This document shows, in pieces, positions 1-6,491 of a stretch of DNA of 7,040 nt. Positions within the stretch are counted from its first letter, which is position 1, and the number at the start of each line of letters is the position of its first letter. The stretch lies in NCBI GenBank assembly GCA_021815525.1, contig JAKAGN010000142.1, forward strand, positions 1-7,040, written 5' to 3'. The position numbers and the translations under genes were made by a program. Origin of the DNA: Deltaproteobacteria bacterium. GTDB lineage: Bacteria > Desulfobacterota > Desulfobacteria > Desulfobacterales > Desulfatibacillaceae. Under the pieces are notes generated by a model, which saw only the letters and a program-made list of their open reading frames with translations, did not search any database and was not told the origin of the DNA.

Positions 1-387
1 GAAGCTTTGCGGCATGGGCTCCCGTGTCTTCAGAAGCTCGGCCGGGATCGTCACCGTGTCGCCCATGTTCATCTGGGTGGGCGAAATGTCGCTGTTGGCC
101 TGCGCGATGGCCCGCCAGTTGGCCATATTTCCGGTGTACCAGGCCGCGATGATGGAAAGAGTCTCTCCCGGGTACTTCACGGTGTGGACGAAGGGGGCCG
201 GCTTTGGGGCGCTTTTCGCCGGCGCTCTGGGCGGCAGGGCGCGCTCCTGGGAGCCAGGGGCCTCGCGCCGGGCCGGCGACTCGGTTTTCAGGATCGAGCA
301 GCCGGAAAATCCCGCGGCCACTATCAGCGCGAGAAGAACCGCGGCCGCGCCCCGCCCTAACCTTGGGTAGCTTGTGATTTCAGCCAT
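1..387 (-). CDS. LysM-domain lipoprotein (partial, C-terminus beyond window)
   Basis: A putative peptidoglycan-binding lipoprotein, 129 residues visible and still open at base 1. It starts at the ATG at 387, with an AGGGAG ribosome-binding site 8 nt upstream (396-401) inside the kinase gene. Residues 13-29 form a hydrophobic signal segment ending in the lipobox F27-S-G-C30. A serine at +2 would favour the outer membrane under the Lol sorting rule, if that rule holds in this organism. Residues 31-66 are a Pro/Ala/Arg-rich linker. Residues 67-115 read as one LysM domain: VHTVKYPGETLSIIA, then W83-Y84, an N-W-R-A-I-A-Q-A-N core and a closing GDTVTIP. LysM domains bind N-acetylglucosamine-containing glycans, usually peptidoglycan. 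The gene overlaps the end of the kinase by 31 bp, so the two are probably translated together. The missing C-terminus could carry a further domain. Confidence 0.85.
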   Translation of the reverse strand, partial: MAEITSYPRLGRGAAAVLLALIVAAGFSGCSILKTESPARREAPGSQERALPPRAPAKSAPKPAPFVHTVKYPGETLSIIAAWYTGNMANWRAIAQANSDISPTQMNMGDTVTIPAELLKTREPMPQSF

Positions 388-2162
388 TCCAGGTACTCCC
401 TGGCCTTGTCGTTCCTTGGGTTGACGGCCACGGCCCTCTCCATGTTGGAGACGGCCTGCCGGGTCTTTCCCATCTTCACCTGGACCGCGGCCAGATTGGC
501 CAGGACCTCGTCCAGGAAGGACGGGGAGAGCCTCGCGGCCCGGTCGAACCAGGCCTCGGCCCTGGGGTAGTCGCCGGTTACGGCCGCTATGTAGCCCAGG
601 TTGAAAAGCGCCTGGGCGAAGCGGGGGTTCATTTTCACCACCAGGGCGAACTCGGCCTCGGCCTTCTTCATATCATTTTTTAAAAGGTGTATCTTGCCCA
701 TGCGGAAGCGTATCTCGGCGTTGCCCGGGTCCAGGGCCGCGGCCTTTTCGAGGAGGGCGAGGGCCCCGGCCGCGTCCTTTTTATCGGCGCGGATTTTGGC
801 CTCCTCCAGGACGGCCCGCACGCGGTTGAAGGAGTAAGGGGCGGCCTCCTTGGGTTGCGCGGCGGCCGCGGCGTCGAAAAGGGCCACGGCCCGGCCGTAG
901 TTTCCCCGGTCCAGGGCTTCCTGGGCCGCTTTCCAGGGGGCTTGGGCCCGGGACCGCGAAAGAAAAAGAAAGACCGCGGCCGCCGCCGCCAGCACGAGAA
1001 GGACGGCCCCGCCGAAGGCGGCCCACCTTATCCCGCGGTGCTTGGACTCCCTGCGATACTCCCGGGCGAACTCCTGGTCCGAAAAAAGCGTGGGATCGCT
1101 CCGGGACTGCTCCACGGACCTCACGGTGGTGGCCTCGTCGGCCTCGGCGTCGGCCTCGTCGTCGGCCTCGGCGGTCCCGCCGGGCGCTTCTTTCACCGCC
1201 TCGGTCTGGATCACCTGGCGCTTGGTCTTCTCCTCCTCGCCGATCAGCTCCGAAAAAAGAGCCTGCATGTAGTGGGCGAGCGAGCGGGCCGAGCCCCTCA
1301 AGTTCAACGCGTAGGAGCATTCCTCCACGTCGGCCAGCATCTCGCCGCAGCTCTGGTAGCGCTCGTTCCGGTCCGGCGCCAGGGCCTTCTTGAGGAGGGC
1401 CGCGATCTCCGGGGCAAGGCCGGGCTTAAGCTCCTCGGCCGGTATGAAGTCGGCCTCACGGACCTTGGCCAGGACCTGCATGGTCTCGCCAGTGAACATG
1501 CGCTCCCCGGTCACCATCTCGTAGAGGAGTATGCCCACCGAGAAGATGTCCGAGCGGTGGTCGATCTCCTCGCCCCTTGCCTGCTCGGGGGACATGTAGG
1601 CGAGCTTTCCCTTGATGATGCCGCTTTGGGTGGTGGTGTTCTTGCTGGCGGCCTTGGCCACGCCGAAGTCCACGATCTTCACCACCCCGTCGTAGGTCAG
1701 GAACACGTTGGGCGGGCTTATGTCCCGGTGGATGATTTTCAAGGGGCGGCCGGAAAGGTCCGTTAAGTCGTGGGAGTAATCCAGGCCGTCGCAGACGCGG
1801 CCTATCACGAAGAGCACGTGCTCCAGGGGCAGGGTCCCTTCGCGGCGGGCCGCCGCGTCCATCACCATCCGCAGGTTCTTGCCGAACAGGTACTCCATGG
1901 CGATGAAGTAATCATGCTCCATGGTCCCGAAATCGTAGATGCGGATGATGTTTTCGTGCTGGAGATGCGCCGCCAGCTTGGCCTCGTCGATGAAGGAATC
2001 CACCAGCTCCTTTTCCAGGGCGAGGTGCGGGAGGATTTTTTTCACCGCGATCAGCTTTTCGAAGCCCTCGTCGCCCGTCATCTTGGCGCGGTATAGCTCC
2101 GCCATGCCGCCGGTGGCGATCTTGTCGAAGAGGAGATATTTTCCGAATCGTACGGGTTGCAT
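357..2162 (-). CDS. Transmembrane Ser/Thr protein kinase with C-terminal TPR repeats
   Basis: A 601-residue Hanks-type kinase. The kinase domain spans about residues 7-285: nucleotide loop IATGGMAELY (15-24), catalytic Lys41 in AVKK, helix-C Glu60, catalytic loop H145-R-D147-I-S-P-P-N152, D165-F-G and MSPEQ (190-194), then D201-H-R-S-D. All residues needed for activity are present. Residues 325-350 are an acidic Glu/Asp/Ala linker. Residues 379-401 are a single membrane helix preceded by basic residues, placing the kinase in the cytoplasm and the C-terminus outside. Residues 410-598 contain about five TPR-like helical repeats ending in motifs such as AALDPGNAE and AVNPRND. The first Gly of the loop is Ala and the usual catalytic-loop Lys is Ser149. 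Both variants are familiar in myxobacterial and deltaproteobacterial kinases. The start lies 13 bp after the zinc-ribbon gene, with no strong ribosome-binding site, suggesting translational coupling. Substrates are unknown. Confidence 0.93.
   Translation of the reverse strand: MQPVRFGKYLLFDKIATGGMAELYRAKMTGDEGFEKLIAVKKILPHLALEKELVDSFIDEAKLAAHLQHENIIRIYDFGTMEHDYFIAMEYLFGKNLRMVMDAAARREGTLPLEHVLFVIGRVCDGLDYSHDLTDLSGRPLKIIHRDISPPNVFLTYDGVVKIVDFGVAKAASKNTTTQSGIIKGKLAYMSPEQARGEEIDHRSDIFSVGILLYEMVTGERMFTGETMQVLAKVREADFIPAEELKPGLAPEIAALLKKALAPDRNERYQSCGEMLADVEECSYALNLRGSARSLAHYMQALFSELIGEEEKTKRQVIQTEAVKEAPGGTAEADDEADAEADEATTVRSVEQSRSDPTLFSDQEFAREYRRESKHRGIRWAAFGGAVLLVLAAAAAVFLFLSRSRAQAPWKAAQEALDRGNYGRAVALFDAAAAAQPKEAAPYSFNRVRAVLEEAKIRADKKDAAGALALLEKAAALDPGNAEIRFRMGKIHLLKNDMKKAEAEFALVVKMNPRFAQALFNLGYIAAVTGDYPRAEAWFDRAARLSPSFLDEVLANLAAVQVKMGKTRQAVSNMERAVAVNPRNDKAREYLEWLKSQATQG
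396..401 (-). promoter_or_regulatory. Ribosome-binding site of the LysM lipoprotein gene
   Basis: AGGGAG on the minus strand lies 8 nt before the ATG at 387. It sits inside the 3' end of the kinase coding sequence. It supports the start that adds the N-terminal part of the signal peptide and creates the 31-bp overlap. Confidence 0.6.
1131..1172. repeat. Imperfect short tandem repeat encoding an acidic linker
   Basis: This 42-bp stretch is built from imperfect copies of a GTCGGCCTC-like unit. On the minus strand it encodes kinase residues 331-344 (AEADDEADAEADEA), between the kinase domain and the membrane helix. The repeat period is partly in phase with codons, so changes in copy number could alter linker length without shifting the frame. 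Confidence 0.6.
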
Positions 2163-2175
2163 GGCGCGTGGTCTT

Positions 2176-3336
2176 CTACCTGGCTTCGTCCAGACGAAAG
2201 GTGAGGGGCGTTCCGTCCCCGAGGGTCCTGTCCAGGACCTTCAGGAGACGCCTTCCGTCCCTGTAAAAAAGGATGGCGGCCCGGCGCTGGATCGCGCCAG
2301 CGTCAACCCGGACGCTGCTTTCCGGGCCCAGCCGGATCATGTCCGGAAGCACCGTTTGCCGGCTCCGGCTGAAGCCCGCCTCCTCGGAAACCTTCGCCTT
2401 GGTCACGAAAAGCGAGAAACCGAAGCCTGCCTCGTTTCCAGTGGAGATTGAAAGCGAGGCGCAGTCGAGGTTCTCGAAGTAGCCGGCCACGGGCGAAAGC
2501 TCGCCTCCGGCCTCCTGCGCTTTCTTGACGCAACCGTCCCAGGCCCAGGCGCCCGTTGCGTAGATTTTTTTCACGCCGTCCTTGCGGAGGGTGTAGGAGC
2601 CGGCCGGCAGGAGCGTCACCGTGACGAGGCCGCGGATGACCTCCTCCTTGGGGTCCCACTCCAGAACCCCGTTGGATTTTTTCTCCACCCTCCAGCCCGA
2701 GATCACGTCCTTGTCGTCCACCGTCACCTCGCCGTCGGAGGGCTCAGCGTAGTGAAAGGCGAAGTCGCCCTCCTCGCGCTTCACCTGGAGCAGGGGCCGG
2801 AAGGCCCCCGGGCCGGCGTTGCCGTCGCGCTCCTCGGCCGCGGCCTCCGCGCCGTGGGGGGCCGTGAAGGACCACTCGGAGCGGAAAAAGGGCGTGTGGG
2901 CGTCGGTCCAGGACAGGCTTTCCACCTTGAAATCCTTGTCCACCACAAGGTGCGCCACGAACTCGGCCCTGTAATCGGCGTCGAGCCCCGAGCCGGCGTA
3001 GACGTGCTCGATTCGCCCGGTCCAGGAGCCCGGAATCTTGTAGGGGAAGGATTCCACAACCTTGGCCGGAACCCCGGAAGCGGATTGCACGAAAAGCACG
3101 AAGCCCACTCCGATGGCGATCGCCGCGGCCGCCAGCGAGGCCGCGGCGAGGCCGCGCCGTTTTTTCCTGGACATTCCCGGGGCCGGAGGCGGCCGCTCGG
3201 CTTCAAGCTCCACGGTCTGGCTGATCCGGGCCAGGTGCTTTTCGTAGATGACCCCGCAGTGGGGGCACTCGTAAGCGGGCCCGGAGTCGGCGGGCTTGCG
3301 CTGATACCCGCATTTTGGACAGACGCGGCTTGGCAC
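2176..3336 (-). CDS. Zinc-ribbon, single-pass membrane protein of unknown function
   Basis: A 386-residue protein with a GTG start at 3336. There is no other plausible ATG before the in-frame TGA further upstream, and the ribosome-binding site is weak. Residues 6-27 carry two CxxC pairs (CPKC at 6-9, CPHC at 24-27) and form a zinc ribbon ending in GVIYEK, a motif I recognise at the N-terminus of various proteobacterial membrane proteins. A basic patch (RKKRR, 57-61) precedes a membrane helix at about 62-83. This puts the zinc ribbon in the cytoplasm and the remaining ~300 residues in the periplasm. That domain is rich in beta-strand-like sequence and Trp/Phe, opens with GSWTGRIEHVYAG (103-115), and has only two cysteines (C269, C292), which could form a disulfide. 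I do not recognise the domain. It precedes the kinase by 13 bp and is probably its partner or regulator. Confidence 0.88.
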   Translation of the reverse strand: MPSRVCPKCGYQRKPADSGPAYECPHCGVIYEKHLARISQTVELEAERPPPAPGMSRKKRRGLAAASLAAAAIAIGVGFVLFVQSASGVPAKVVESFPYKIPGSWTGRIEHVYAGSGLDADYRAEFVAHLVVDKDFKVESLSWTDAHTPFFRSEWSFTAPHGAEAAAEERDGNAGPGAFRPLLQVKREEGDFAFHYAEPSDGEVTVDDKDVISGWRVEKKSNGVLEWDPKEEVIRGLVTVTLLPAGSYTLRKDGVKKIYATGAWAWDGCVKKAQEAGGELSPVAGYFENLDCASLSISTGNEAGFGFSLFVTKAKVSEEAGFSRSRQTVLPDMIRLGPESSVRVDAGAIQRRAAILFYRDGRRLLKVLDRTLGDGTPLTFRLDEAR

Positions 3337-3385
3337 TTTCCGAATCTTTCGCAGGTCACGGACGGATGGCGGCCCGCCGAAACGT

Positions 3386-3403
3386 CGCGGAGCCGGCTCC
3401 GCG
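3386..3403. repeat. 18-bp perfect palindrome upstream of the zinc-ribbon gene
   Basis: CGCGGAGCCGGCTCCGCG reads identically on both strands. Its edge is 49 bp before the GTG start at 3336. It has no T-tract on the downstream side for minus-strand transcription, so it does not look like a terminator. It could be an operator for a dimeric regulator or a hairpin in the 5' leader. Chance is possible in such G+C-rich DNA. Confidence 0.5.
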
Positions 3404-3491
3404 GCCGAAAAACGGAATCCTTCAGCCTTAAATCAATACCACCTCCGCCTTCGAGGTTCCAGGGAAAAATGGTATGCCCCCCGTGCGGCTG

Positions 3492-3529
3492 GGCGCGGCT
3501 TTGAGGAAAGGCTTGCGCTGGGCCGCGCC
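3492..3529. repeat. 8-bp inverted repeat downstream of the epimerase gene
   Basis: GGCGCGGC (3492-3499) and GCCGCGCC (3522-3529) are perfect reverse complements separated by 22 nt. In a minus-strand transcript they could form a stem-loop about 70-105 nt after the epimerase stop. No uridine tract follows, so an intrinsic terminator is not supported. Confidence 0.4.
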
Positions 3530-3540
3530 TCAGGGTTGTC

Positions 3541-3597
3541 CTGAAAAATATTTTTGAATGCGATCTATTTATAAGCTCGATGTTATTTCGGGAGAGC
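3541..3597 (-). promoter_or_regulatory. A+T-rich island, possible promoter region
   Basis: Directly after the epimerase stop, the minus strand shows TTATAAATAG and CAAAAATATTTTTC, the lowest-G+C stretch in this part of the window. TATAAA matches a -10 box at five of six positions, but no -35 hexamer stands at 16-18 bp. It may be an UP-like or bendable upstream element of the zinc-ribbon unit's promoter. Confidence 0.25.
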
Positions 3598-3598
3598 C

Positions 3599-4612
3599 TT
3601 ACTCGCCGCGCATGGTTTCCCGGGCCCAGTATACCACCTCGTCGATGATGGCGTCCAGGCGGATGGCTGCTTGAAAGCCAAGGATTTTCGCTGCCTTAGC
3701 AACATCGGGCGCCCGCGTGGAGACCTCGCTTCCGCAGGGAGGGTCGAAGGCGAGCGCGAGGCTTTTTCCGGGCGCAAGACGCGCCCACAGCCTTTCGGCG
3801 AGGCTCCGCACGGAGACCGCCTCGTCGCCGGAGAGGTTGAAGGTTTCGTTCTCGGCGCCGGGATGGAGGGCGGCCGAGAGGATGCCGGCGGCGAGGTCCC
3901 GGCCGTGGGTGAAGTAGCGGACCTGGGAGCCGTCGCCCAGGATGCGCAGGGGCTCCTGGCCGCGGAGGATCTTGCGGGTAAGCTCGGGGATGACGTGGGT
4001 GCCCTCCCAGACCTGGCGGCCGTAGCGCTCCGGGCCGTCGTCGGGCTCCAGGGCCGGCACGAGGCCCGCCACGTTGAAGGGCCGGATGATGGTGTAGGGA
4101 AGGCCGTAGGCCTCGTGGGCGCTTTTTGCGAAGAACTCTGCGGAAAGCTTCTGGAGGCCGTATGTGGTCCGTGGGGCGGGGCAGGCCGCGGCGTGGGATT
4201 CCGGCGTGGGGATGACGAAGGCGTTCTCGTAGACGGCGCTGGAGCTTATGAGGACGATGCGGTTCAGCTCCGCCCCGCGGTGGGCGGCCACGGCGGCGTC
4301 GAAGGCCGCGGCGGTGATCCGCTCGTTCTCGGCCAGTATTTCGTAGGCCTTGGCGTCGAGGTAGCCAACCCCGCCCGTGAGGGCCGCGGCCGCGATGAAG
4401 ACGTCGCATTCCAGGGCCAGCCTGCTCACGGTTTCGACGTCCTTGGCGTCGCCGAAAACGAAGCGGTAGCGGGGGTGGCTTCCGAAGGCCGGGCGTCCGG
4501 GGCCGTACTTCACGAAGTTGTCGAGGCCCACCACGCTGTGGCCTCGCGCCAGAAGCTCCGCCGAGATGAAGCCGCCGAGGTAGCCTTCCGAACCCGTGAT
4601 GAGCGCCCTCAT
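3599..4612 (-). CDS. NAD-dependent sugar-nucleotide epimerase/dehydratase (extended SDR)
   Basis: A 337-residue extended short-chain dehydrogenase/reductase, about the usual length for UDP-sugar epimerases. The N-terminal Rossmann motif is TGSEGYLG, with glycines 7, 10 and 13. Asp31 after the second strand is placed to bind the adenosine ribose and suggests NAD preference. The active site is Ser125 in the SSSAVY segment (123-128) plus Tyr151-x3-Lys155 (TYGLQK). Further family marks are RPFNV and the C-terminal GDGSQVRYFTHGRDLA segment. There is no dehydratase-type TDEVYG motif, so a 4-epimerase or reductase on a nucleotide-activated sugar is more likely than a 4,6-dehydratase. The substrate cannot be told from sequence alone. 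The gene follows the GT-C glycosyltransferase by 79 bp, suggesting a shared role in a surface glycan, but it also has its own candidate promoter. The start at 4612 has only a weak GGGGCG ribosome-binding site. Confidence 0.9.
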   Translation of the reverse strand: MRALITGSEGYLGGFISAELLARGHSVVGLDNFVKYGPGRPAFGSHPRYRFVFGDAKDVETVSRLALECDVFIAAAALTGGVGYLDAKAYEILAENERITAAAFDAAVAAHRGAELNRIVLISSSAVYENAFVIPTPESHAAACPAPRTTYGLQKLSAEFFAKSAHEAYGLPYTIIRPFNVAGLVPALEPDDGPERYGRQVWEGTHVIPELTRKILRGQEPLRILGDGSQVRYFTHGRDLAAGILSAALHPGAENETFNLSGDEAVSVRSLAERLWARLAPGKSLALAFDPPCGSEVSTRAPDVAKAAKILGFQAAIRLDAIIDEVVYWARETMRGE

Positions 4613-4644
4613 GGACGCCCCGCGTCTCTTGGATGTAAGCTCAT
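4609..4644 (-). other. Possible 11-codon leader ORF upstream of the epimerase
   Basis: Starting at the ATG at 4644, the minus strand reads M-S-L-H-P-R-D-A-G-R-P then TGA. The TGA overlaps the epimerase start as ATGA. The ATG lies about where transcription from the 4653-4681 promoter would begin, so it could be translated leaderless. There is no ribosome-binding site and the length could be accidental. Confidence 0.2.
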
Positions 4645-4652
4645 GGCGCGGA

Positions 4653-4681
4653 AGTATACGCTAGGCCCGCGCGGTTAACAA
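4653..4681 (-). promoter_or_regulatory. Sigma70-type promoter for the epimerase gene
   Basis: On the minus strand a -35-like TTGTTA (4676-4681) is followed by exactly 17 bp and a -10-like TATACT (4653-4658). The matches to consensus are four of six and five of six. The predicted start, near 4646, gives a leader of about 35 nt before the ATG at 4612. It lies in the 79-bp gap after the glycosyltransferase stop, so the epimerase may also be transcribed separately. This is the best promoter match I found in the window. Confidence 0.55.
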
Positions 4682-4691
4682 GGCCGAAAGA

Positions 4692-6284
4692 TCAGGCCTC
4701 GCAAGCGGGGGGAAGGTCCTTGCGCTGCATGAGATGAAGGGTGAAGGAGGCCTCGGGGTCGCAGGTCCAGGTCTTCATGGGAAAGTCCACCGGCCGCGAC
4801 CATTCCTCGCGGTACCCGGCGCGGCCCGAGAGGAGCCGGCGGAAAAACTCGCACTGGGCCGAGTATCCGGGGCTTTTGCGGTACTTGCAGAAGTTTTCGG
4901 CGTAGGAGTCGAGGATGAGGATGTAGGCAGGGCGCTTCTTGAGGACGCCGCCGGCTGGATCGACGGGCGAAATCCCCTGCTGGAGCGCGAGCGCCGCGTT
5001 CGTGAGGACAAGGACGTCCCCCACGCCCTTTCCGGCCGCCCGCACCCGCCTCAGGGCCGCGATCTCGCCCTTCACGGTGCCGTCCACGGCGGCGGCGACG
5101 GCCGTGTACTGATAGGACGAAAGGAAGATTGCAAGCGGAATCCCCACTATCGCAAGCACGCGGCCGGGCCTGCCGAGCCAGCCCTCCCACAGCCGCTTCC
5201 AGAAAAAGACCGCGGCCAGCGCCAGAAAGGGCGCAAGCGGCGTAAAGAGCCAGGCCGGCCGCCATGCCGTGAAGGAGAGGGCGAAAACGAGGTAGCCCGC
5301 AGAAAAGAGGCCCGTCACGATAAGCGCGCGGCGGGGCAGGGCGCGGCACAGAAGCCCCAGGGCCGCCGCCGCGTAGTTTGCGAGCCCGGCCGCCAGCGGC
5401 AGGATGAAAAGGAAGGCGTAGGAGACGCGGCCGTAAGGGAAGGCGAATCCTTCCGTCACGCTGCGGAAGGCCGACGGCGCGGCGAGAAAGTAGTCGTCGC
5501 TCCTGAAGCGCCTTGGGTCGTAATCCGAAAGGTGAAATACCCCCGGCCACGAGAGCGCCAGGGCGGCGCTTGCTGCCAGGGCGAAGACGAGGAGGGGCCT
5601 TCTTTCCTTCAGGAAGCGCCGCGGCTCGTCCACCGCCATGAGCGCCCCGGCGTAGGAGAGAAGCGGAAAGGGATTGAACTTGGTGGCCACGGATAGCCCA
5701 AGGGCAAGGCCCGCGAGCGCGTGCCAGCGCAGCTTTCCGGGCTCTCCAACTATGCGCCCGGCGGCGTAGAAGGAAAGGAGTATCTCGACTATAAGGAGCG
5801 ACTCGGTCTTGACGAAAACCCCCGAGAAGAAGACCACGGGCGTAAAGGCGAAGAGAAAGGCCGCAAGAAAGGACCAGCGCCTCGAAAGATACTGACGCGC
5901 CGTGAGGAAGAAGAGGGCGATCGCGCCGCCGTAGAGGGCCAGGTTGACGGCGCGGCCCACCACGAAGGGGACGAAGGGGGCCTCGGGTAAAAGCGGTTTA
6001 GATAGCCACACGAAAAAGGAGTAGAAGAGGCGGGGAAAGCCCGGGTAGACGCCGGCGGGGTAGGGCGCGCCCTTCATGGCCCCGGGGCCCAGGATCAGGA
6101 GCGGCTCGTCGGGAATGAGCGGAAAGGCGTTCACGGAAAACTTCGCGGCCAGCGCCACGGCCAGCAGCACCAGCCCGGAAACCGCAGCCCCTGTCGCCAG
6201 CTTTTCCCGGCTCGCCGAGCCCTGGAACTCCTTGGAGGGCGATTCCGTCAAATTCCTCCATCCTTGCCGGCGGAGCGCCGCCAT
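4692..6284 (-). CDS. Polytopic GT-C-type glycosyltransferase (PMT/ArnT-like)
   Basis: A 530-residue integral membrane protein with about ten hydrophobic segments, starting at roughly 30-48, 107-127 and 135-155. The first external loop carries Asp59-Glu60 in IPDEPLLILGPG, followed by an aromatic stretch with PYPAGVYPGFPRLFY. An acidic pair in this loop is the catalytic hallmark of GT-C enzymes of the dolichyl-phosphate-mannose transferase/ArnT superfamily, which move a sugar from a lipid-phosphate donor to an acceptor outside the cytoplasmic membrane. KFNPFPLLSY and the repeated short polytopic segments fit that group. The C-terminal ~120 residues are soluble and contain four cysteines (466, 478, 508, 528), which could form two disulfides outside. 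A TAA directly precedes the ATG at 6284, and no clear ribosome-binding site is seen. An alternative TTG at 6251 has AAGGA 9 nt upstream. Donor and acceptor are unknown. Confidence 0.8.
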   Translation of the reverse strand: MAALRRQGWRNLTESPSKEFQGSASREKLATGAAVSGLVLLAVALAAKFSVNAFPLIPDEPLLILGPGAMKGAPYPAGVYPGFPRLFYSFFVWLSKPLLPEAPFVPFVVGRAVNLALYGGAIALFFLTARQYLSRRWSFLAAFLFAFTPVVFFSGVFVKTESLLIVEILLSFYAAGRIVGEPGKLRWHALAGLALGLSVATKFNPFPLLSYAGALMAVDEPRRFLKERRPLLVFALAASAALALSWPGVFHLSDYDPRRFRSDDYFLAAPSAFRSVTEGFAFPYGRVSYAFLFILPLAAGLANYAAAALGLLCRALPRRALIVTGLFSAGYLVFALSFTAWRPAWLFTPLAPFLALAAVFFWKRLWEGWLGRPGRVLAIVGIPLAIFLSSYQYTAVAAAVDGTVKGEIAALRRVRAAGKGVGDVLVLTNAALALQQGISPVDPAGGVLKKRPAYILILDSYAENFCKYRKSPGYSAQCEFFRRLLSGRAGYREEWSRPVDFPMKTWTCDPEASFTLHLMQRKDLPPACEA

Positions 6285-6491
6285 TTACAAGGTGCAAAAT
6301 CGGTCGATCTTCGGAAAGCCTTAAGAAAAATGAAATTCGAATAAACGGCCTTCCTGGAAAAGCGCGTGACAGGCCCCCGGAAAACGATGAGATGCAAGAA
6401 ACGCAAGCGGCGCGGGAGGGAGCGTATTGTTATACGTGACCGAACCGCGCCGTGAAGCGTGACGCCGCAGATCGCGTTTTCCGGGCGCCTG
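6285..6491. other. Intergenic region between the cytochrome and glycosyltransferase genes
   Basis: About 207 bp without a convincing gene. Bases 6366-6491 belong to the large dyad described separately. The remaining 6285-6365 is comparatively A+T-rich (for example TTTATTCGAATTTC on the minus strand) and should hold any promoter of the glycosyltransferase, but I see no clear hexamer pair. Confidence 0.5.

Larger units (their letters stand above)
3337..3598. other. Intergenic region between the epimerase and zinc-ribbon genes
   Basis: This 262-bp gap has no convincing gene on either strand. It contains an A+T-rich island next to the epimerase stop (about 3541-3597), an 8-bp inverted repeat with a 22-nt loop (3492-3529) and an 18-bp perfect palindrome (3386-3403). 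The promoter of the zinc-ribbon/kinase/LysM unit is expected here, but no good sigma70 hexamer pair is visible. Confidence 0.6.

Noticed and set aside
687..1766. Long plus-strand open frame (359 codons) opposite the kinase gene
   Set aside because: It lies wholly antisense to a well-supported kinase. Its product is low-complexity Gly/Leu/Arg/His sequence with no domain, as expected for chance frames in G+C-rich coding DNA.
3440..3475. Sigma54-like GG-N10-GC element on the minus strand upstream of the zinc-ribbon gene
   Set aside because: TGGAAC-N5-AGGC keeps the GG and GC dinucleotides but only two of four bases of the -12 TTGC box, so it is too weak to call.
3540..3565. AAAAATATTTTT palindrome as a terminator for the epimerase
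   Set aside because: It is a gapless A/T palindrome with no G+C-rich stem, so it cannot form a stable terminator hairpin.
3671..4678. Long plus-strand open frame (335 codons) opposite the epimerase gene
   Set aside because: It is antisense to a clear SDR enzyme. The product is Gly/Val/Glu-rich with no recognisable motif, so it is a shadow of codon bias.
4675..5550. Minus-strand open frame (291 codons) overlapping the glycosyltransferase in another frame
   Set aside because: The product is Arg/Gly/Pro-rich with no membrane or domain pattern, while the competing frame gives coherent transmembrane segments and the GT-C acidic motif.
4734..5696. Plus-strand open frame (320 codons) opposite the glycosyltransferase
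   Set aside because: It encodes highly charged low-complexity sequence antisense to a supported gene, with no domain evidence.
6313..6354. Inverted repeat GGAAAGCC / GGCCTTCC flanking an A+T-rich loop
   Set aside because: Only seven of eight positions match and no T-tract follows on either strand. It is not distinguishable from chance.
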